A stretch of DNA of 50,431 nucleotides from Oligoflexia bacterium (lineage in GTDB: Bacteria; Bdellovibrionota; Bdellovibrionia; JABDDW01), in NCBI GenBank assembly GCA_023250675.1, contig JAHFAE010000013.1, forward strand, positions 1 to 50,431. Direction: 5' to 3'. The notes below the pieces were generated by a model. The model saw only the letters and a program-made list of their open reading frames with translations, was not told the origin of the DNA and did not search any database. The position numbers and the translations under genes are program-made. Of the stretch, positions 30,840-40,469 are shown piece after piece. Each line of letters starts with the position of its first letter. The stretch's first letter is position 1.

Positions 30840-31679
30840 TTAGGCAACCCCCATTAATTGCTCCCAGAAGAACTGGATTCCGCCCTTCATCTGGCCCGGA
30901 TTTTGAGACGTGCTTATTTTTTCGCTAATACGCTTTATAGCGTGGGCAGCCAAAGACTCTGGGGCCGACTTAACAAAAATCTGCTGGCTTTTCGTCGCCC
31001 TTCGCACTCCTACATCAGCTGGAATGCAGCCTAGATAATCAAGGCTCACAAACAAGAACTTCTGGCTCACGTCACTAAGTCTTTGAAATACGGCCATTCC
31101 TTCTTGTTCGTCCCTAACTTGATTAGCGATGATAGAAAACTTTTTTTCGTGGTGGTAAGTGTGCAAGACCTTAATCAAGGCATAGGCATCGGCAAAACTT
31201 GAAGGATCGGGAGTGACAACGACATAAATCTCCTGGGCCGAAGTATTAAAATACATCACATTATTGTCAATGCCCGGTGCCGTATCAATAAGCATGTAAT
31301 CGAAATGTTGTTTAAGAGAGCTCATTTGATCAAGCAAAATGCGCTTCTCACGTTCACTCAAATTTTGTAACTCCTGAAAACCCGTGCCTCCAGGTATGAG
31401 CCACGTTCGAGGCTCGATCTGAGTGATCACCTCATCGATACGCCTCGTGCCGTTCAATAGCTCTTTAAGAGAATATTTGCAACGGGTCCCGAACATAATG
31501 TCCACATTTGCCATTCCCAAATCGCCGTCTAAAATAAGAACGTTGCTGCCCATGCGACTCAGCATGGTTGCAAGATTGGCGACCACAGTGGTTTTTCCCA
31601 CACCGCCTTTACCAGAAGTAATGCTCAAAGTTCGGGTTTGGCGGCGGAAACTATTAGTATTCGTAGAAATTGCAGACAT
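30840..31679 (-). CDS. flhG: MinD-like ATPase FlhG (FleN/YlxH)
   Basis: 279 residues. A deviant Walker A 'SGKGGVGKTTVVANLAT', switch-I-like 'LDGDLGMANVDIMFG' and 'MLIDTAPGI' mark a ParA/MinD-type ATPase. Gene order after flhF identifies FlhG, which limits flagellar number and place with FlhF. The N-terminus includes 'NSFRRQTRTLSITS', a short arm like the FlhF-activating region of other FlhG proteins. It starts 10 bases after flhF. A C-terminal amphipathic helix ('GGIQFFWEQLMGVA') could bind membrane. Confidence 0.93.
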   Translation of the reverse strand: MSAISTNTNSFRRQTRTLSITSGKGGVGKTTVVANLATMLSRMGSNVLILDGDLGMANVDIMFGTRCKYSLKELLNGTRRIDEVITQIEPRTWLIPGGTGFQELQNLSEREKRILLDQMSSLKQHFDYMLIDTAPGIDNNVMYFNTSAQEIYVVVTPDPSSFADAYALIKVLHTYHHEKKFSIIANQVRDEQEGMAVFQRLSDVSQKFLFVSLDYLGCIPADVGVRRATKSQQIFVKSAPESLAAHAIKRISEKISTSQNPGQMKGGIQFFWEQLMGVA

Positions 31680-31689
31680 GGGACGCTCC

Positions 31690-33258
31690 TCACTTTTTTG
31701 TTATTTTATAGATCAAGTCTAAAACCCGTTCACGGGTTGCAAGTTCAATATCTTCAGGGATCTTTGCGCCGACTCCGAAGGCATACAAAGGTTTCTCTGT
31801 CTTACGTTGAATATTATATAAAGACCCATGGACAAAACAGTCATCAATTTTTGTAACTAAAATATCGTCAAAATGAGTGAGTTGATAACGATGACAAATT
31901 TCGTAGGAATCCAAATCTTTTAAACCACAACCCATTACAAGATGAGTTGCAGGGTGCAATTCACGGGGAGGCAAAAGAGATCTGATCTGATCAATTTCAG
32001 CAATGTCTTTAAGCGAGAAACTTGGGTAATCGATCAGTATAGCTTCAAAGGAGCCGTAACGCTGCAAGAGCTTTGGAAACTCCACAGCATGCCTCACGGT
32101 CTCAAAAGGCACATTCAAAATTTGGGAATAAATTTTTAACTGATCAGCAGCTCCCACTTTCATGGTGTCACAGGTGAAAATAGCCACTTTCTTTTTTTCA
32201 AAAATCGCAAGTTGGCTTGCAATCTTTACGAGCGAGGATGTTTTGCCTTGGCCCCCCGGCCCGACGAAGAGATGAATTTTGCTGTTTGGATTTTCCCAGG
32301 CCCCGGTAACTTGCGTATGGCTCATCATGTAGCGAGCTACCCAGGCTTCGATAAGACTTTTTTTCTTTTTTTCTAAACCAGTGAGTTCTTTGTCAGCTTT
32401 TTCTAGAATTTCGACGATGTAACGTATATCCAACCCTGCATTAACTAGTTTTTCAAACGTAGCGCTGAATTCAAAGGGCAATCCATACTCTGCTCCCGGA
32501 TGCTGGGTGAGAGGATTTTTGCCCTTAGCCGAACTGAATTGGTTTAAGAGATCTCTGAGAACATTAACTTCTTGTCTTAAAGAAGAAACTTCGTCTACGC
32601 CGTTACTCACACCTGAACTCAGGCTAATTCCAGCTTCTGTTCCTGTTTCCATCCCTACTGTCGCTAGACTAGATGAGGTAGAGCCGCCAGCCACAGCCAC
32701 TCTGTCCGACTGCTGAGCCAGCTGGTTTTTTAAATAAGGAGGAACACTTTCTTCGTTGCGGTTGGCTGCGTCTTCTAATACATAGCTGCCTTCTTTAGCG
32801 TACTCATCTAAAATATCAGAGACTCGGCGGCCATTAATCGGCGTCGCTTGTGTTGGCGCACTTAATTCTTCATCGAGAATATCGATATACCGACGTCTCA
32901 AGGCTGGTCTTGTCATAGGAGCCTTCACGGTGACACGACCAAGATTGGTCAACCCCCCCGAGGCGGCCCGCTGTTGATAACGATTTACAGAGTTGTCTAT
33001 ATAAGATCGTTGCTGACGAGCGGTTTTGTTTCGGTATTTATCTCGAGCGGGTTCAGAGAGTCTACTCTCTGCATACTTTTTCTTTTTCAGAGATTTTTCT
33101 GAGATAGCTGCCGTAACTTCGATACTTCCCCGCCCTGCCAATCCAAATGACTTTTTATTATCTTTTGCACTTAAAATTATAGCTTCGGGCCCGAGCTCTT
33201 GTTTGACAAGTTGCAGCGCCTCCTTCATGGATTTGGCTTCAAACTTCTTAACTTGCAT
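31690..33258 (-). CDS. flhF: FlhF, SRP-type GTPase for flagellar placement (altered G motifs)
   Basis: 522 residues. The N-terminal B domain starts 'MQVKKFEAKSMKEALQLVKQ' and 'LGPEAIILS', as in FlhF. A long, probably flexible region (about 70-260) follows. The NG part has 'LTGLEKKKKSLIEAW' and the P-loop 'FVGPGGQGKTSSLVKIA' (K339). Further on are 'VAIFTCDTMKVGAADQL' and 'LVTKIDD'. The G3 motif, normally 'DTAGRS', reads 'DYPSFS' from D410, and the P-loop has Gln where Val is usual, so GTP hydrolysis may be impaired. It overlaps flhA by 11 bases and precedes flhG. Cytoplasmic, acting at the pole with FlhG. Confidence 0.92.
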   Translation of the reverse strand: MQVKKFEAKSMKEALQLVKQELGPEAIILSAKDNKKSFGLAGRGSIEVTAAISEKSLKKKKYAESRLSEPARDKYRNKTARQQRSYIDNSVNRYQQRAASGGLTNLGRVTVKAPMTRPALRRRYIDILDEELSAPTQATPINGRRVSDILDEYAKEGSYVLEDAANRNEESVPPYLKNQLAQQSDRVAVAGGSTSSSLATVGMETGTEAGISLSSGVSNGVDEVSSLRQEVNVLRDLLNQFSSAKGKNPLTQHPGAEYGLPFEFSATFEKLVNAGLDIRYIVEILEKADKELTGLEKKKKSLIEAWVARYMMSHTQVTGAWENPNSKIHLFVGPGGQGKTSSLVKIASQLAIFEKKKVAIFTCDTMKVGAADQLKIYSQILNVPFETVRHAVEFPKLLQRYGSFEAILIDYPSFSLKDIAEIDQIRSLLPPRELHPATHLVMGCGLKDLDSYEICHRYQLTHFDDILVTKIDDCFVHGSLYNIQRKTEKPLYAFGVGAKIPEDIELATRERVLDLIYKITKK

Positions 33259-35344
33259 CTCTTACCCTCACTACTTCAACCGATTTGACATTGGCAGCAG
33301 TGGTCAATTCGTTATGAGATAGAATAACCAGCTGGGGTATAAAACGTTCTGTTAACTTTCGAATATGTCTTCTTATTGTGGGGCTTGTTAACAGTATGGG
33401 CTGACCTGCCACCTGAGGATTATTTTCGATCGCTTTTGTCACTGCTGTCAAAACTTGATGTGCATATTGGGGATCAAGTACCAGTTGAACCCCCTGTTCT
33501 GTTTGCAGCAACGAATTAGATATTACTTCTTCGACGCGACGGTCTAGGGCTAAGACGGGTATTAGACCTTCGTCCGTTGTGTATTTCTTTGTGATGCTGC
33601 GAGCTAAGGCTTTTCTAACTGCTTCGGTTAACATCTCAGAATCCTTGCTCTTGGGTGCTTCGTCGGCCAGCGTCTCAAAAATCGTCAGCAAGTCTCGTAT
33701 TGAAACTTGTTCGCGAAGTAAGTTTTGTAAAACACGGACCACGCCACCAAGAGGCAACAAACCCGGTATAAGTTCTTCAACCACCTTCGGATGGGTTTTT
33801 TGGAACGTGTCAATGAGCCGTTGCACCTCTTGTCGTCCCAAAAGTTCAGAAGCGTGGGTACGAATAAGTTCAGTCAAATGGGTAGCAATAACTGTAGGAA
33901 GATCAACGACCGTGTAGCCCGAAAGTTCAGCTTCTTCTTTTTGAGATTTAGTAATCCAAAGGGCTGGAAGTCCGAATGCGGGTTCTGTGGTCTCTAACCC
34001 TTCAACAGGTTTTGCGACGTTGCCCGGATCCATGGCCAAGAAATGATCTGCCATGAGACTGCCGCCGGCAATTTTCACACCCTTGACTAAAATCTGATAC
34101 TCGCCTGGCTGAAGCTGTAGATTATCTCGAATATGAACACTTGGCACGACGATGCCTAAGTCAATGGCAAATTGTTTTCGAATACTGACAATACGCTCGA
34201 GGAGATCGCCACTTTGATCGCTATCTACTATATTTATGAGACCATATCCGACCTCAAGCTCCAACATATCCAACGGGAGCAGACTTTCGATTTTTTCTTT
34301 ATCAGGTTTAAGTGCTGCTTCTTCTGTTTTTTTCTTAAGTTCTTTTTGTTCGTCACTCTGCGCCCGCCCAGTGTACCAAGACATTACTCCACCGATAAAG
34401 GCAAAGAGGAAAAACGGAAATTTGGGCATTCCCGAAATAAGGCCCAACACAACTAGGATGGCCGATACAATGGCAATGGCGCGAGGATGAACAAAGAGCT
34501 GTGATGTAAGTTCTTTGCCAAGATTTTTACCGGTCGAAGCCCTGGTGACCACAATACCAGCGGCCGTTGAAATAATAAGAGCTGGAATTTGTGTCACGAG
34601 ACCGTCACCAACTGTGAGTTTTGTGTAGGTGGCTGCGGCATCGGCAAGTCCCATGTTCTTTTGCAATACGCCGATGAGTAAACCGCCTACGATATTGACT
34701 AAAGTAATAATAATTCCAGCGATGGCGTCACCGCGAACAAACTTGCTGGCACCGTCCATAGATCCATAAAAGTCAGCTTCGGCTTCAATAATTCTTCTAC
34801 GCTTTCGCGCTTCTTCGTCGTTGATAAGTCCAGCGTTGAGGTCAGCGTCAATAGACATTTGTTTACCAGGCATGGCGTCCAAAGTAAATCGGGCGGCAAC
34901 CTCTGCCACGCGACCAGAACCTTTTGTGATAACGACGAAATTGATGATCACCAAAATTGTAAAAACAATGAGACCAATGACATAGTTATCACCGACGACA
35001 AAACTTCCGAATGATTGAATGACTCCACCCGCAGCGCCCACCCCTTCATTGCCATGAACCAGAATCAAACGAGTAGAAGCCACGTTGAGGCTCAATCGAA
35101 ATAATGTCGTGATCAAAAGCATGCTGGGAAACACGCTGAAGTCCAGGGGTTTGGTTGTATAAATACTCACAAGCAAAACCAAAAGACTTATTGTAAACGA
35201 CAAAGTCAAAAACATATCAATAAGCAGAGGAGGAATAGGGATAATCATCACTACCATAATTCCTACTAACGCCGTTGCGATAAGAACGTCTGTATTTCTA
35301 GTGACCCGATTGAAACCCTTTAAGAAATTATAGAGCTCATTCAT
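33248..35344 (-). CDS. flhA: Flagellar export gate protein FlhA
   Basis: 698 residues, normal length. Eight or so hydrophobic helices fill the first 320 residues. The conserved FHIPEP-type loop is seen in 'RVAEVAARFTLDAMPGKQMS' and 'DADLNAGLINDEEARKRR'. The cytoplasmic domain (about 360-698) includes 'LELEVGYGLINIVD' and 'LLGRQEVQRLID', and ends near 'PQLVILSHNEL'. It forms the nonameric gate of the flagellar type III export apparatus. flhB ends 3 bases upstream, and flhF starts inside its last codons. No anomaly is seen. Confidence 0.98.
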   Translation of the reverse strand: MNELYNFLKGFNRVTRNTDVLIATALVGIMVVMIIPIPPLLIDMFLTLSFTISLLVLLVSIYTTKPLDFSVFPSMLLITTLFRLSLNVASTRLILVHGNEGVGAAGGVIQSFGSFVVGDNYVIGLIVFTILVIINFVVITKGSGRVAEVAARFTLDAMPGKQMSIDADLNAGLINDEEARKRRRIIEAEADFYGSMDGASKFVRGDAIAGIIITLVNIVGGLLIGVLQKNMGLADAAATYTKLTVGDGLVTQIPALIISTAAGIVVTRASTGKNLGKELTSQLFVHPRAIAIVSAILVVLGLISGMPKFPFFLFAFIGGVMSWYTGRAQSDEQKELKKKTEEAALKPDKEKIESLLPLDMLELEVGYGLINIVDSDQSGDLLERIVSIRKQFAIDLGIVVPSVHIRDNLQLQPGEYQILVKGVKIAGGSLMADHFLAMDPGNVAKPVEGLETTEPAFGLPALWITKSQKEEAELSGYTVVDLPTVIATHLTELIRTHASELLGRQEVQRLIDTFQKTHPKVVEELIPGLLPLGGVVRVLQNLLREQVSIRDLLTIFETLADEAPKSKDSEMLTEAVRKALARSITKKYTTDEGLIPVLALDRRVEEVISNSLLQTEQGVQLVLDPQYAHQVLTAVTKAIENNPQVAGQPILLTSPTIRRHIRKLTERFIPQLVILSHNELTTAANVKSVEVVRVRDAS

Positions 35345-35347
35345 CTA

Positions 35348-36472
35348 TCACGCGCCTCCCATAGAGGAGGGGTTTTCACGCGCAATATCTTGGCTCACCT
35401 GGGCGATCTTGCCTTTGATGCGGTAAACGTAAGCCAAAACCTCAGCCACCGCATTATAAAGTGTTCGCGGAACCGCTTGGTTGAGTTTTAGTGTTTTGAA
35501 CATGGTTCTTGCCAACGGCTTATTTTCAACAATGGGGATGTTATGTTTTCGAGCAATTTCCTTAATTTTCTCAGCAACGAGATCAGCACCTTTTGCAATC
35601 ATGACAGGAGCTGCCATGCTCACCCGATCATACCGCAACGCCACGGCAATGTGAGTAGGGTTTGTGATAACGACATCTGCCTTGGGGACAGCTTCCATCA
35701 TTCTTTTTTGGGCAAGATCTCTTTGAATACGCCGAATGCGGGACTTGATAAGCGGATCACCCTCACGTTGTTTAAACTCTTCTTTAACTTCTTGTTTTGT
35801 CATGCGCATGCGGCGTTCAAGATCCCAGCGCTGAAAAGTGTAATCAAGAACCGCGAGCAGAGCCATGAGAGCGCAAACTCCACCGATAAGTTTGAAGACA
35901 ACAAATCCCATGTAGGATAAAATTTGTGGAATCGATAGCTGAACCATTTGGGGCGTAAAAGTGAGTTCTTTTTTGATAATGACAAAAGTCATAGTGCCAA
36001 CAATAACGATTTTCGCCATTGATTTTAAACCTTCAACAAGGCTTCTCATGCTCATGATTTTTGTAAAACCAGTAAAAGGATTTATTCTTTCTAGGTCGGG
36101 GGCGATATATTCCCACGCACTTAGTACGCCAACTTGAGCCACACTGGCACCAATCCCCATCACGAGGCTAATGCCAAAAATGGGGGCCACAATGTAAATT
36201 CCTTTTTCAAAGGCAAGCTTCAAAGCAGGGATAATTTCACCTTTTCGAGCCGCCAATAATATATGCTCTGTAAATGTTTGAGAAAAAAGATCGATGATTT
36301 GGACTAAGAATTGTCGTGAAAGAAAATAAAAGAGAACTCCCACGCCAAAAAGCACTAGAATGCCGCCGATCTCACGACTTTGGGCCACTTGACCAGCGTT
36401 TCGAAAATCTTCGCGCCTCTGGGTCGTAGCGCTTTCTGTCTTCTCTTCTAAGTTCTCTTCACCGTCTGCCAA
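35348..36472 (-). CDS. flhB: Flagellar export switch protein FlhB
   Basis: 374 residues from a TTG at 36472, with GAGG 6 bases upstream overlapping the fliR stop region. 'EKTESATTQRREDFRNAGQV' at the N-terminus, four membrane helices, and the autocleavage site 'ITNPTHIAVALRYD' (NPTH) are present. FlhB controls the change of export substrate from rod/hook to filament proteins by cleavage between Asn and Pro. Placed between fliR and flhA as in many bacteria. Confidence 0.97.
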   Translation of the reverse strand: MADGEENLEEKTESATTQRREDFRNAGQVAQSREIGGILVLFGVGVLFYFLSRQFLVQIIDLFSQTFTEHILLAARKGEIIPALKLAFEKGIYIVAPIFGISLVMGIGASVAQVGVLSAWEYIAPDLERINPFTGFTKIMSMRSLVEGLKSMAKIVIVGTMTFVIIKKELTFTPQMVQLSIPQILSYMGFVVFKLIGGVCALMALLAVLDYTFQRWDLERRMRMTKQEVKEEFKQREGDPLIKSRIRRIQRDLAQKRMMEAVPKADVVITNPTHIAVALRYDRVSMAAPVMIAKGADLVAEKIKEIARKHNIPIVENKPLARTMFKTLKLNQAVPRTLYNAVAEVLAYVYRIKGKIAQVSQDIARENPSSMGGA

Positions 36473-36480
36473 ACTCTACC

Positions 36481-37260
36481 TCAAAATCCCTTCAAGTAAG
36501 TAAAGATCTGTGAGCCCGTTTGTACAAAATCTGCTTCTAATACCGTCATAAAAAGTGGGATGCTTGCCACGAGTATGAATAAACCCACCATAATATTAAC
36601 CGGAAAACTTATGACAAATACGTTGATCTGTGGAACTGCTCGCCCGACCATTCCCAAAGCAATGTTTAAAAATAAAATGACAGCAATCATGGGACCTGCA
36701 AGTTTAATGGCTATAATAAAAATATTGGCGACTAGTGTTGTCACTGAAGCAAGAGCTCGCGTGTCCATATGGATGCGACCAATGGGGGCCATTTCAAAAC
36801 TTTTATGAATCGCTTCAAAAAACATGTGGTGTCCATTAATTGACAAATACAAGAGGGTTCCAAGAATAGTTTGAAACTCCTCCATCATGGTTGATGATTC
36901 GCCAAAAGTAGGATTTAGGAGTTGCACGGCGCTAAATCCCATAGAAAATCCAAGAAGTTGCCCAGCGATTTCCACAGCTACGAACATTGTGCGAACAAGA
37001 AATCCTAAGAAAATTCCTAAGACCGACTCCCGCAAGGCAAGAAGTATGATGTCATCTTGCCACCCTGGAGACAACGTCGTACCCGCTTTTATTGCAGGAA
37101 ACATAACCATGGCCATCACGAGACTGAGCAAAATCTTTACAGAAGCTGGCACTAAGCGATTGCCAAAGACGGGCAATACAACCATAAAACTGCTCAGCCG
37201 TATAAGTGAGAGCGCAAACACTGAAATTTCAACCTCACTGAATTTATAAATTTCAAACAC
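36481..37260 (-). CDS. fliR: Flagellar export protein FliR
   Basis: 259 residues from a GTG at 37260. Strongly hydrophobic, with about six membrane helices. 'FALSLIRLSSFMVVLPVFGN', 'VEIAGQLLGFSMGFSAVQLL' and 'SINGHHMFFEAI' are typical of FliR. It belongs to the FliP-FliQ-FliR core of the export gate. It starts 7 bases after fliQ and ends 8 bases before flhB. Confidence 0.97.
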   Translation of the reverse strand: MFEIYKFSEVEISVFALSLIRLSSFMVVLPVFGNRLVPASVKILLSLVMAMVMFPAIKAGTTLSPGWQDDIILLALRESVLGIFLGFLVRTMFVAVEIAGQLLGFSMGFSAVQLLNPTFGESSTMMEEFQTILGTLLYLSINGHHMFFEAIHKSFEMAPIGRIHMDTRALASVTTLVANIFIIAIKLAGPMIAVILFLNIALGMVGRAVPQINVFVISFPVNIMVGLFILVASIPLFMTVLEADFVQTGSQIFTYLKGF

Positions 37261-37267
37261 GAACTCT

Positions 37268-37537
37268 CTACCTCACGTAGGTTGAAATGTTTTCGTACAG
37301 GGTCGTCGTAAATTTGCTAATCACATCAAGCATCCAGGGCGCACAGACGAGCAGCGCCACGGCAATGGCAACGATTTTGGGAATAAACGATAATGTGGCC
37401 TCATTAATTTGTGTCACCGCTTGAAAAATGCTTACTAAAAGACCTACAATCAACGCGCAAAGTAAAAGGGGTCCCGCCAACATCAATGTTGTCTTAATTG
37501 TTTCTTGACCTAAGTTAACAATGAGTTCTGGCGTCAT
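37268..37537 (-). CDS. fliQ: Flagellar export protein FliQ
   Basis: 89 residues, the usual size. Two membrane helices with 'LLVSIFQAVTQINEATLSFI' between them (the family's 'Q.AT.I.E.TL.F.PK' motif) and 'ALLVCAPWML' in the second. Component of the FliPQR export complex. Starts 4 bases after fliP. Confidence 0.97.
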   Translation of the reverse strand: MTPELIVNLGQETIKTTLMLAGPLLLCALIVGLLVSIFQAVTQINEATLSFIPKIVAIAVALLVCAPWMLDVISKFTTTLYENISTYVR

Positions 37538-37541
37538 ATTT

Positions 37542-38324
37542 TCATCCGAAGCTTTTCACGAGTGAACCAACAATGAGTTGCCATCCATCGACGAGCACAA
37601 AAACCATAATTTTAAAGGGTAATGAGACAACAATGGGTGGCACCATCATCATCCCCATAGCCATAAGAACACTGGCCACAACCATGTCGATGATGAGAAA
37701 TGGCAAATAAATAATGAACCCTATTTCAAAAGCGGTTTTAAGTTCTGAAATAACAAAGGCCGGAATCAAAACGAGGGACGGCACATCGGCCCTGGTTTTG
37801 GGCTGGTCCACGTGACTCATTTTTAAAAATAAAGTTAAATCATTGGGCCTTGTTTGGGCGAACATAAATCGCCTCAGAGGTTTCATGGTTTCATCGGCAG
37901 CTACATCTTGAGAAATGGTCCCCTTCATATAGGGCTGAAGTGCATTCTTGTTTATATCGTTTAAAAACGGAGCCATGATAAAGAGCGTAAGAAACAAAGC
38001 TAGTCCCACGATCAGTTGATTGGGTGGCATTTGTTGAGTACCCAGGGCTTGTCGCAAAAAAGCCAAAACTACCACGAGGCGAGTAAAACTCGTCATCATA
38101 ATCAAGATTGCAGGAGCCAAAGTAAGAACTGTGAGTAAAACAATGATTTTGATTACATTTACAACTTCGTCAGGTTTTTGTGTCGACGTGAATCCTAAAC
38201 TAATAGTAGGCAACGTCACACCATTAACGCTCTTAGCCTGAGCATGGGCCGTTGAGATGCTTATGGTCGTTAATAAAAAAAAGATTCCTAATATAGATTT
38301 TTGAATGAGTCTCCCTCTCATCAT
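37542..38324 (-). CDS. fliP: Flagellar export protein FliP
   Basis: 260 residues with a cleavable signal peptide ('SILGIFFLLTTISISTAHAQ'), as FliP typically has. 'MMTSFTRLVVVLAFLRQALG', 'PPNQLIVGLALFLTLFIM' and 'AFVISELKTAFEIGFIIYLP' are family signatures. Forms the pentameric core of the FliPQR channel. The ATG overlaps the fliO stop by 4 bases. Confidence 0.98.
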   Translation of the reverse strand: MMRGRLIQKSILGIFFLLTTISISTAHAQAKSVNGVTLPTISLGFTSTQKPDEVVNVIKIIVLLTVLTLAPAILIMMTSFTRLVVVLAFLRQALGTQQMPPNQLIVGLALFLTLFIMAPFLNDINKNALQPYMKGTISQDVAADETMKPLRRFMFAQTRPNDLTLFLKMSHVDQPKTRADVPSLVLIPAFVISELKTAFEIGFIIYLPFLIIDMVVASVLMAMGMMMVPPIVVSLPFKIMVFVLVDGWQLIVGSLVKSFG

Positions 38325-39043
38325 AATTCCTTTAAAGATCGCAGTCGATCGCCCACAATTTCACGAAGGCCTTCCATACTAAATTCATCCATATCTTTTT
38401 TGATTTCTTTTGCTAACGAATTTTGAAATTTATTTTGTGGAGGGGGCGGAGGAGGCACGACGGCTGTCACCGTTTTTACGCCTAGAGGTGGAGGTAGGGC
38501 TACATCTTCATCTAAGAGAGAAAGAGACTTTAGAATTGTGATATTTTGGTCGGTTATTCCAATGAGGACAGCTTCGCCCGCCACACGTACTACTGCTAGT
38601 GATTTTTTTGCACCAATATGATGTTGGGACAAAACCTCAATCATGCGTCGCGCACCGAGCTTATTGGCCACAGGCCATCGTCTCAACGCAAAATAGGCTA
38701 GGGCCATAACAACAAGAACAACTGCGAGACTCGTAAGCATTCGAACCCAGATTGTTATTGAAGAATCCTTTTGACTCTTAGCAATAGACTGCTCTGAAAT
38801 TTTAAAGACAGGCTGATTTTCTTCGTTGTTTGGAACCCGTACTTCTTTTAACATCAACTGGTCAATAAGTTCACCCGGCAAAGCCTTTGTGGCCTCGAAG
38901 GTAGATTTCGTCGCAACAAAAGGAGTGGTTAGTTTGGGCGGCAATACTTCAGTGGGAGTAGCCCCACTCGGCGAGTTGCCAAAACTAGTACTTGCAATCG
39001 ATGCCGAGAATAATAATGCGATAACAATCAAAATCCTTGCCAT
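38321..39043 (-). CDS. fliO: Flagellar biosynthesis protein FliO
   Basis: 240 residues. A signal peptide-like start ('RILIVIALLFSASIASTSFG'), a Pro/Thr-rich linker, one membrane helix ('MLTSLAVVLVVMALAYFALR') and then the FliO domain ('IEVLSQHHIGAKKSLAVVRV', 'EAVLIGITDQNITIL'). A Pro-rich stretch and acidic tail follow. FliO helps assemble the FliP ring. It is longer than E. coli FliO because of the periplasmic linker. Lies between fliN and fliP. Confidence 0.93.
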   Translation of the reverse strand: MARILIVIALLFSASIASTSFGNSPSGATPTEVLPPKLTTPFVATKSTFEATKALPGELIDQLMLKEVRVPNNEENQPVFKISEQSIAKSQKDSSITIWVRMLTSLAVVLVVMALAYFALRRWPVANKLGARRMIEVLSQHHIGAKKSLAVVRVAGEAVLIGITDQNITILKSLSLLDEDVALPPPLGVKTVTAVVPPPPPPQNKFQNSLAKEIKKDMDEFSMEGLREIVGDRLRSLKEL

Positions 39044-39051
39044 AAGGTCCT

Positions 39052-39435
39052 TTACTTTAGCTGTTGAATCCGTTCCATGGGCGAGATGATATCGGTGAGA
39101 CGCACTCCAAATTTTTCATTTACGACGACGGCTTCGCCTCGGGCGACAAGCTTATCATTGACTAAAACTTCCATGGGTTCACCGGCAAGTTTATTGAGCT
39201 CGATGACACTGCCTTGACCAAGTGCTAAGAGGTCGTGAACAACCATTTTTGTTCTTCCCAATTCCACCGTCACTTTGAGCGGAATATCTAATATCAAATC
39301 TAGATTGCGCGGCCTTGAAGGACTTGCACCTTCTCCGAGACCAAGAGCCGCTGGATCAACCGCAGTCAGCTCTTCTGCGGGCGGCGCTACCTCAGCTGGT
39401 GGAGTTTGATTTTCTGCTGTTGCTTTATCTGCCAT
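39052..39435 (-). CDS. fliN: Flagellar motor switch protein FliN
   Basis: 127 residues. An acidic/Pro-rich N-terminus (about 1-45) is followed by the SpoA domain 'LDIPLKVTVELGRTKMVVHD', 'LGQGSVIELNKLAGEPMEV' and 'GEAVVVNEKFGVRLTDII'. Forms the lower C-ring with FliM and binds the export chaperone FliH. Eight bases after fliM. Normal. Confidence 0.97.
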   Translation of the reverse strand: MADKATAENQTPPAEVAPPAEELTAVDPAALGLGEGASPSRPRNLDLILDIPLKVTVELGRTKMVVHDLLALGQGSVIELNKLAGEPMEVLVNDKLVARGEAVVVNEKFGVRLTDIISPMERIQQLK

Positions 39436-39443
39436 TTTGCCTC

Positions 39444-40442
39444 CTAAACGGATTCGTGCCTTCCCGACATTATTTTGGTGACCTGCACCGCCACATTGCC
39501 GTGACTGACACCGTAGTAACCTTTCATTTTCTTCACACCCTCAACTTCTACACTGAGTTCGCCTGTCGCATCTTGATCCAGGGGAATAACATCGCCCACT
39601 TGCATATTGAGGAGATCTCCTAAATTCACTTCTGTTACCCCAAGACAAACCCGCATATTCACGTCAGTATCTAAAAACTGTTCTTCTAATATTGCAGTCC
39701 AAAGTTTTTTGTCGGTTTGATCTGACTCCACTTGAAATCCGCTGGATAATTTTTGTTTTATAGGTTCAATAGTGGCGTAGGGAATAACCAAAGTAATGGT
39801 CCCGTTTGCATTTTCAAGTTCCACATCAAAAGTAGAAGCAATGACCACGTCTGTTGGCGGCACAATACCAACAAATTGGGGATTGACTTCGGTTCGCACA
39901 AAACTCGCGTCAATTTTGGCAACCGATGCCCATGCACTTTCAAGATCGGTCATGGCCAATTCAACGACTTTTCTTACTATACTGAGCTCAATGGCCGTAA
40001 ACTCTTTTCCCTCAAGCTTTGTGTAAGGCCTATCAGCTCCTCCTAAGAAACTGTCAACCAACGCATAAGCAAGTTTACTCTCTACAACTAACAACGCCGA
40101 ACCTCTTAAGGCATTAAAACGCAAAACACTCATGCATGTTGGAATGGGAAGCGTGTTGATGAATTCTCCAAACTTTAAAAAATCCGTTGAAGCATGATTT
40201 AAAGACGCGATTTTTCTCAAGGCCGATGAAAGAGAAACACGAAATGCCCGCATGAACCGCTCATAAATTACATCGAGCTGAGGCATTCTGCCTCTGATGA
40301 TTCGATCTTGACTTGTAAGATCATAGACAATGACACCTGCGTCATTGCCTGGAACTCCAGCCCCACCCTCGGTGCGAACCTCACCTTCGGATACGGCTGC
40401 TAGGAGAGCATCAACTTCATTTTGGGAGAGTACCTGATTCAT
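39444..40442 (-). CDS. fliM: Flagellar motor switch protein FliM
   Basis: 332 residues. The N-terminal 'VLSQNEVDALLAAV' is the CheY-P binding peptide. The middle domain has 'DLTSQDRIIRGRMPQLDVIY', 'RFMRAFRVSLSSAL' and 'LGGADRPY', and a C-terminal SpoA-type region follows ('MQVGDVIPLDQDATGELSVE', 'YYGVSHGNVAVQV'). It makes the C-ring middle layer that receives the chemotactic signal. Its partner FliG is not in this operon; only a lone FliG-C-like domain is found, at 20.9 kb. Confidence 0.98.
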   Translation of the reverse strand: MNQVLSQNEVDALLAAVSEGEVRTEGGAGVPGNDAGVIVYDLTSQDRIIRGRMPQLDVIYERFMRAFRVSLSSALRKIASLNHASTDFLKFGEFINTLPIPTCMSVLRFNALRGSALLVVESKLAYALVDSFLGGADRPYTKLEGKEFTAIELSIVRKVVELAMTDLESAWASVAKIDASFVRTEVNPQFVGIVPPTDVVIASTFDVELENANGTITLVIPYATIEPIKQKLSSGFQVESDQTDKKLWTAILEEQFLDTDVNMRVCLGVTEVNLGDLLNMQVGDVIPLDQDATGELSVEVEGVKKMKGYYGVSHGNVAVQVTKIMSGRHESV

Positions 40443-40469
40443 CCGTGATCGCCTCTCTCTTTTTAGAAA

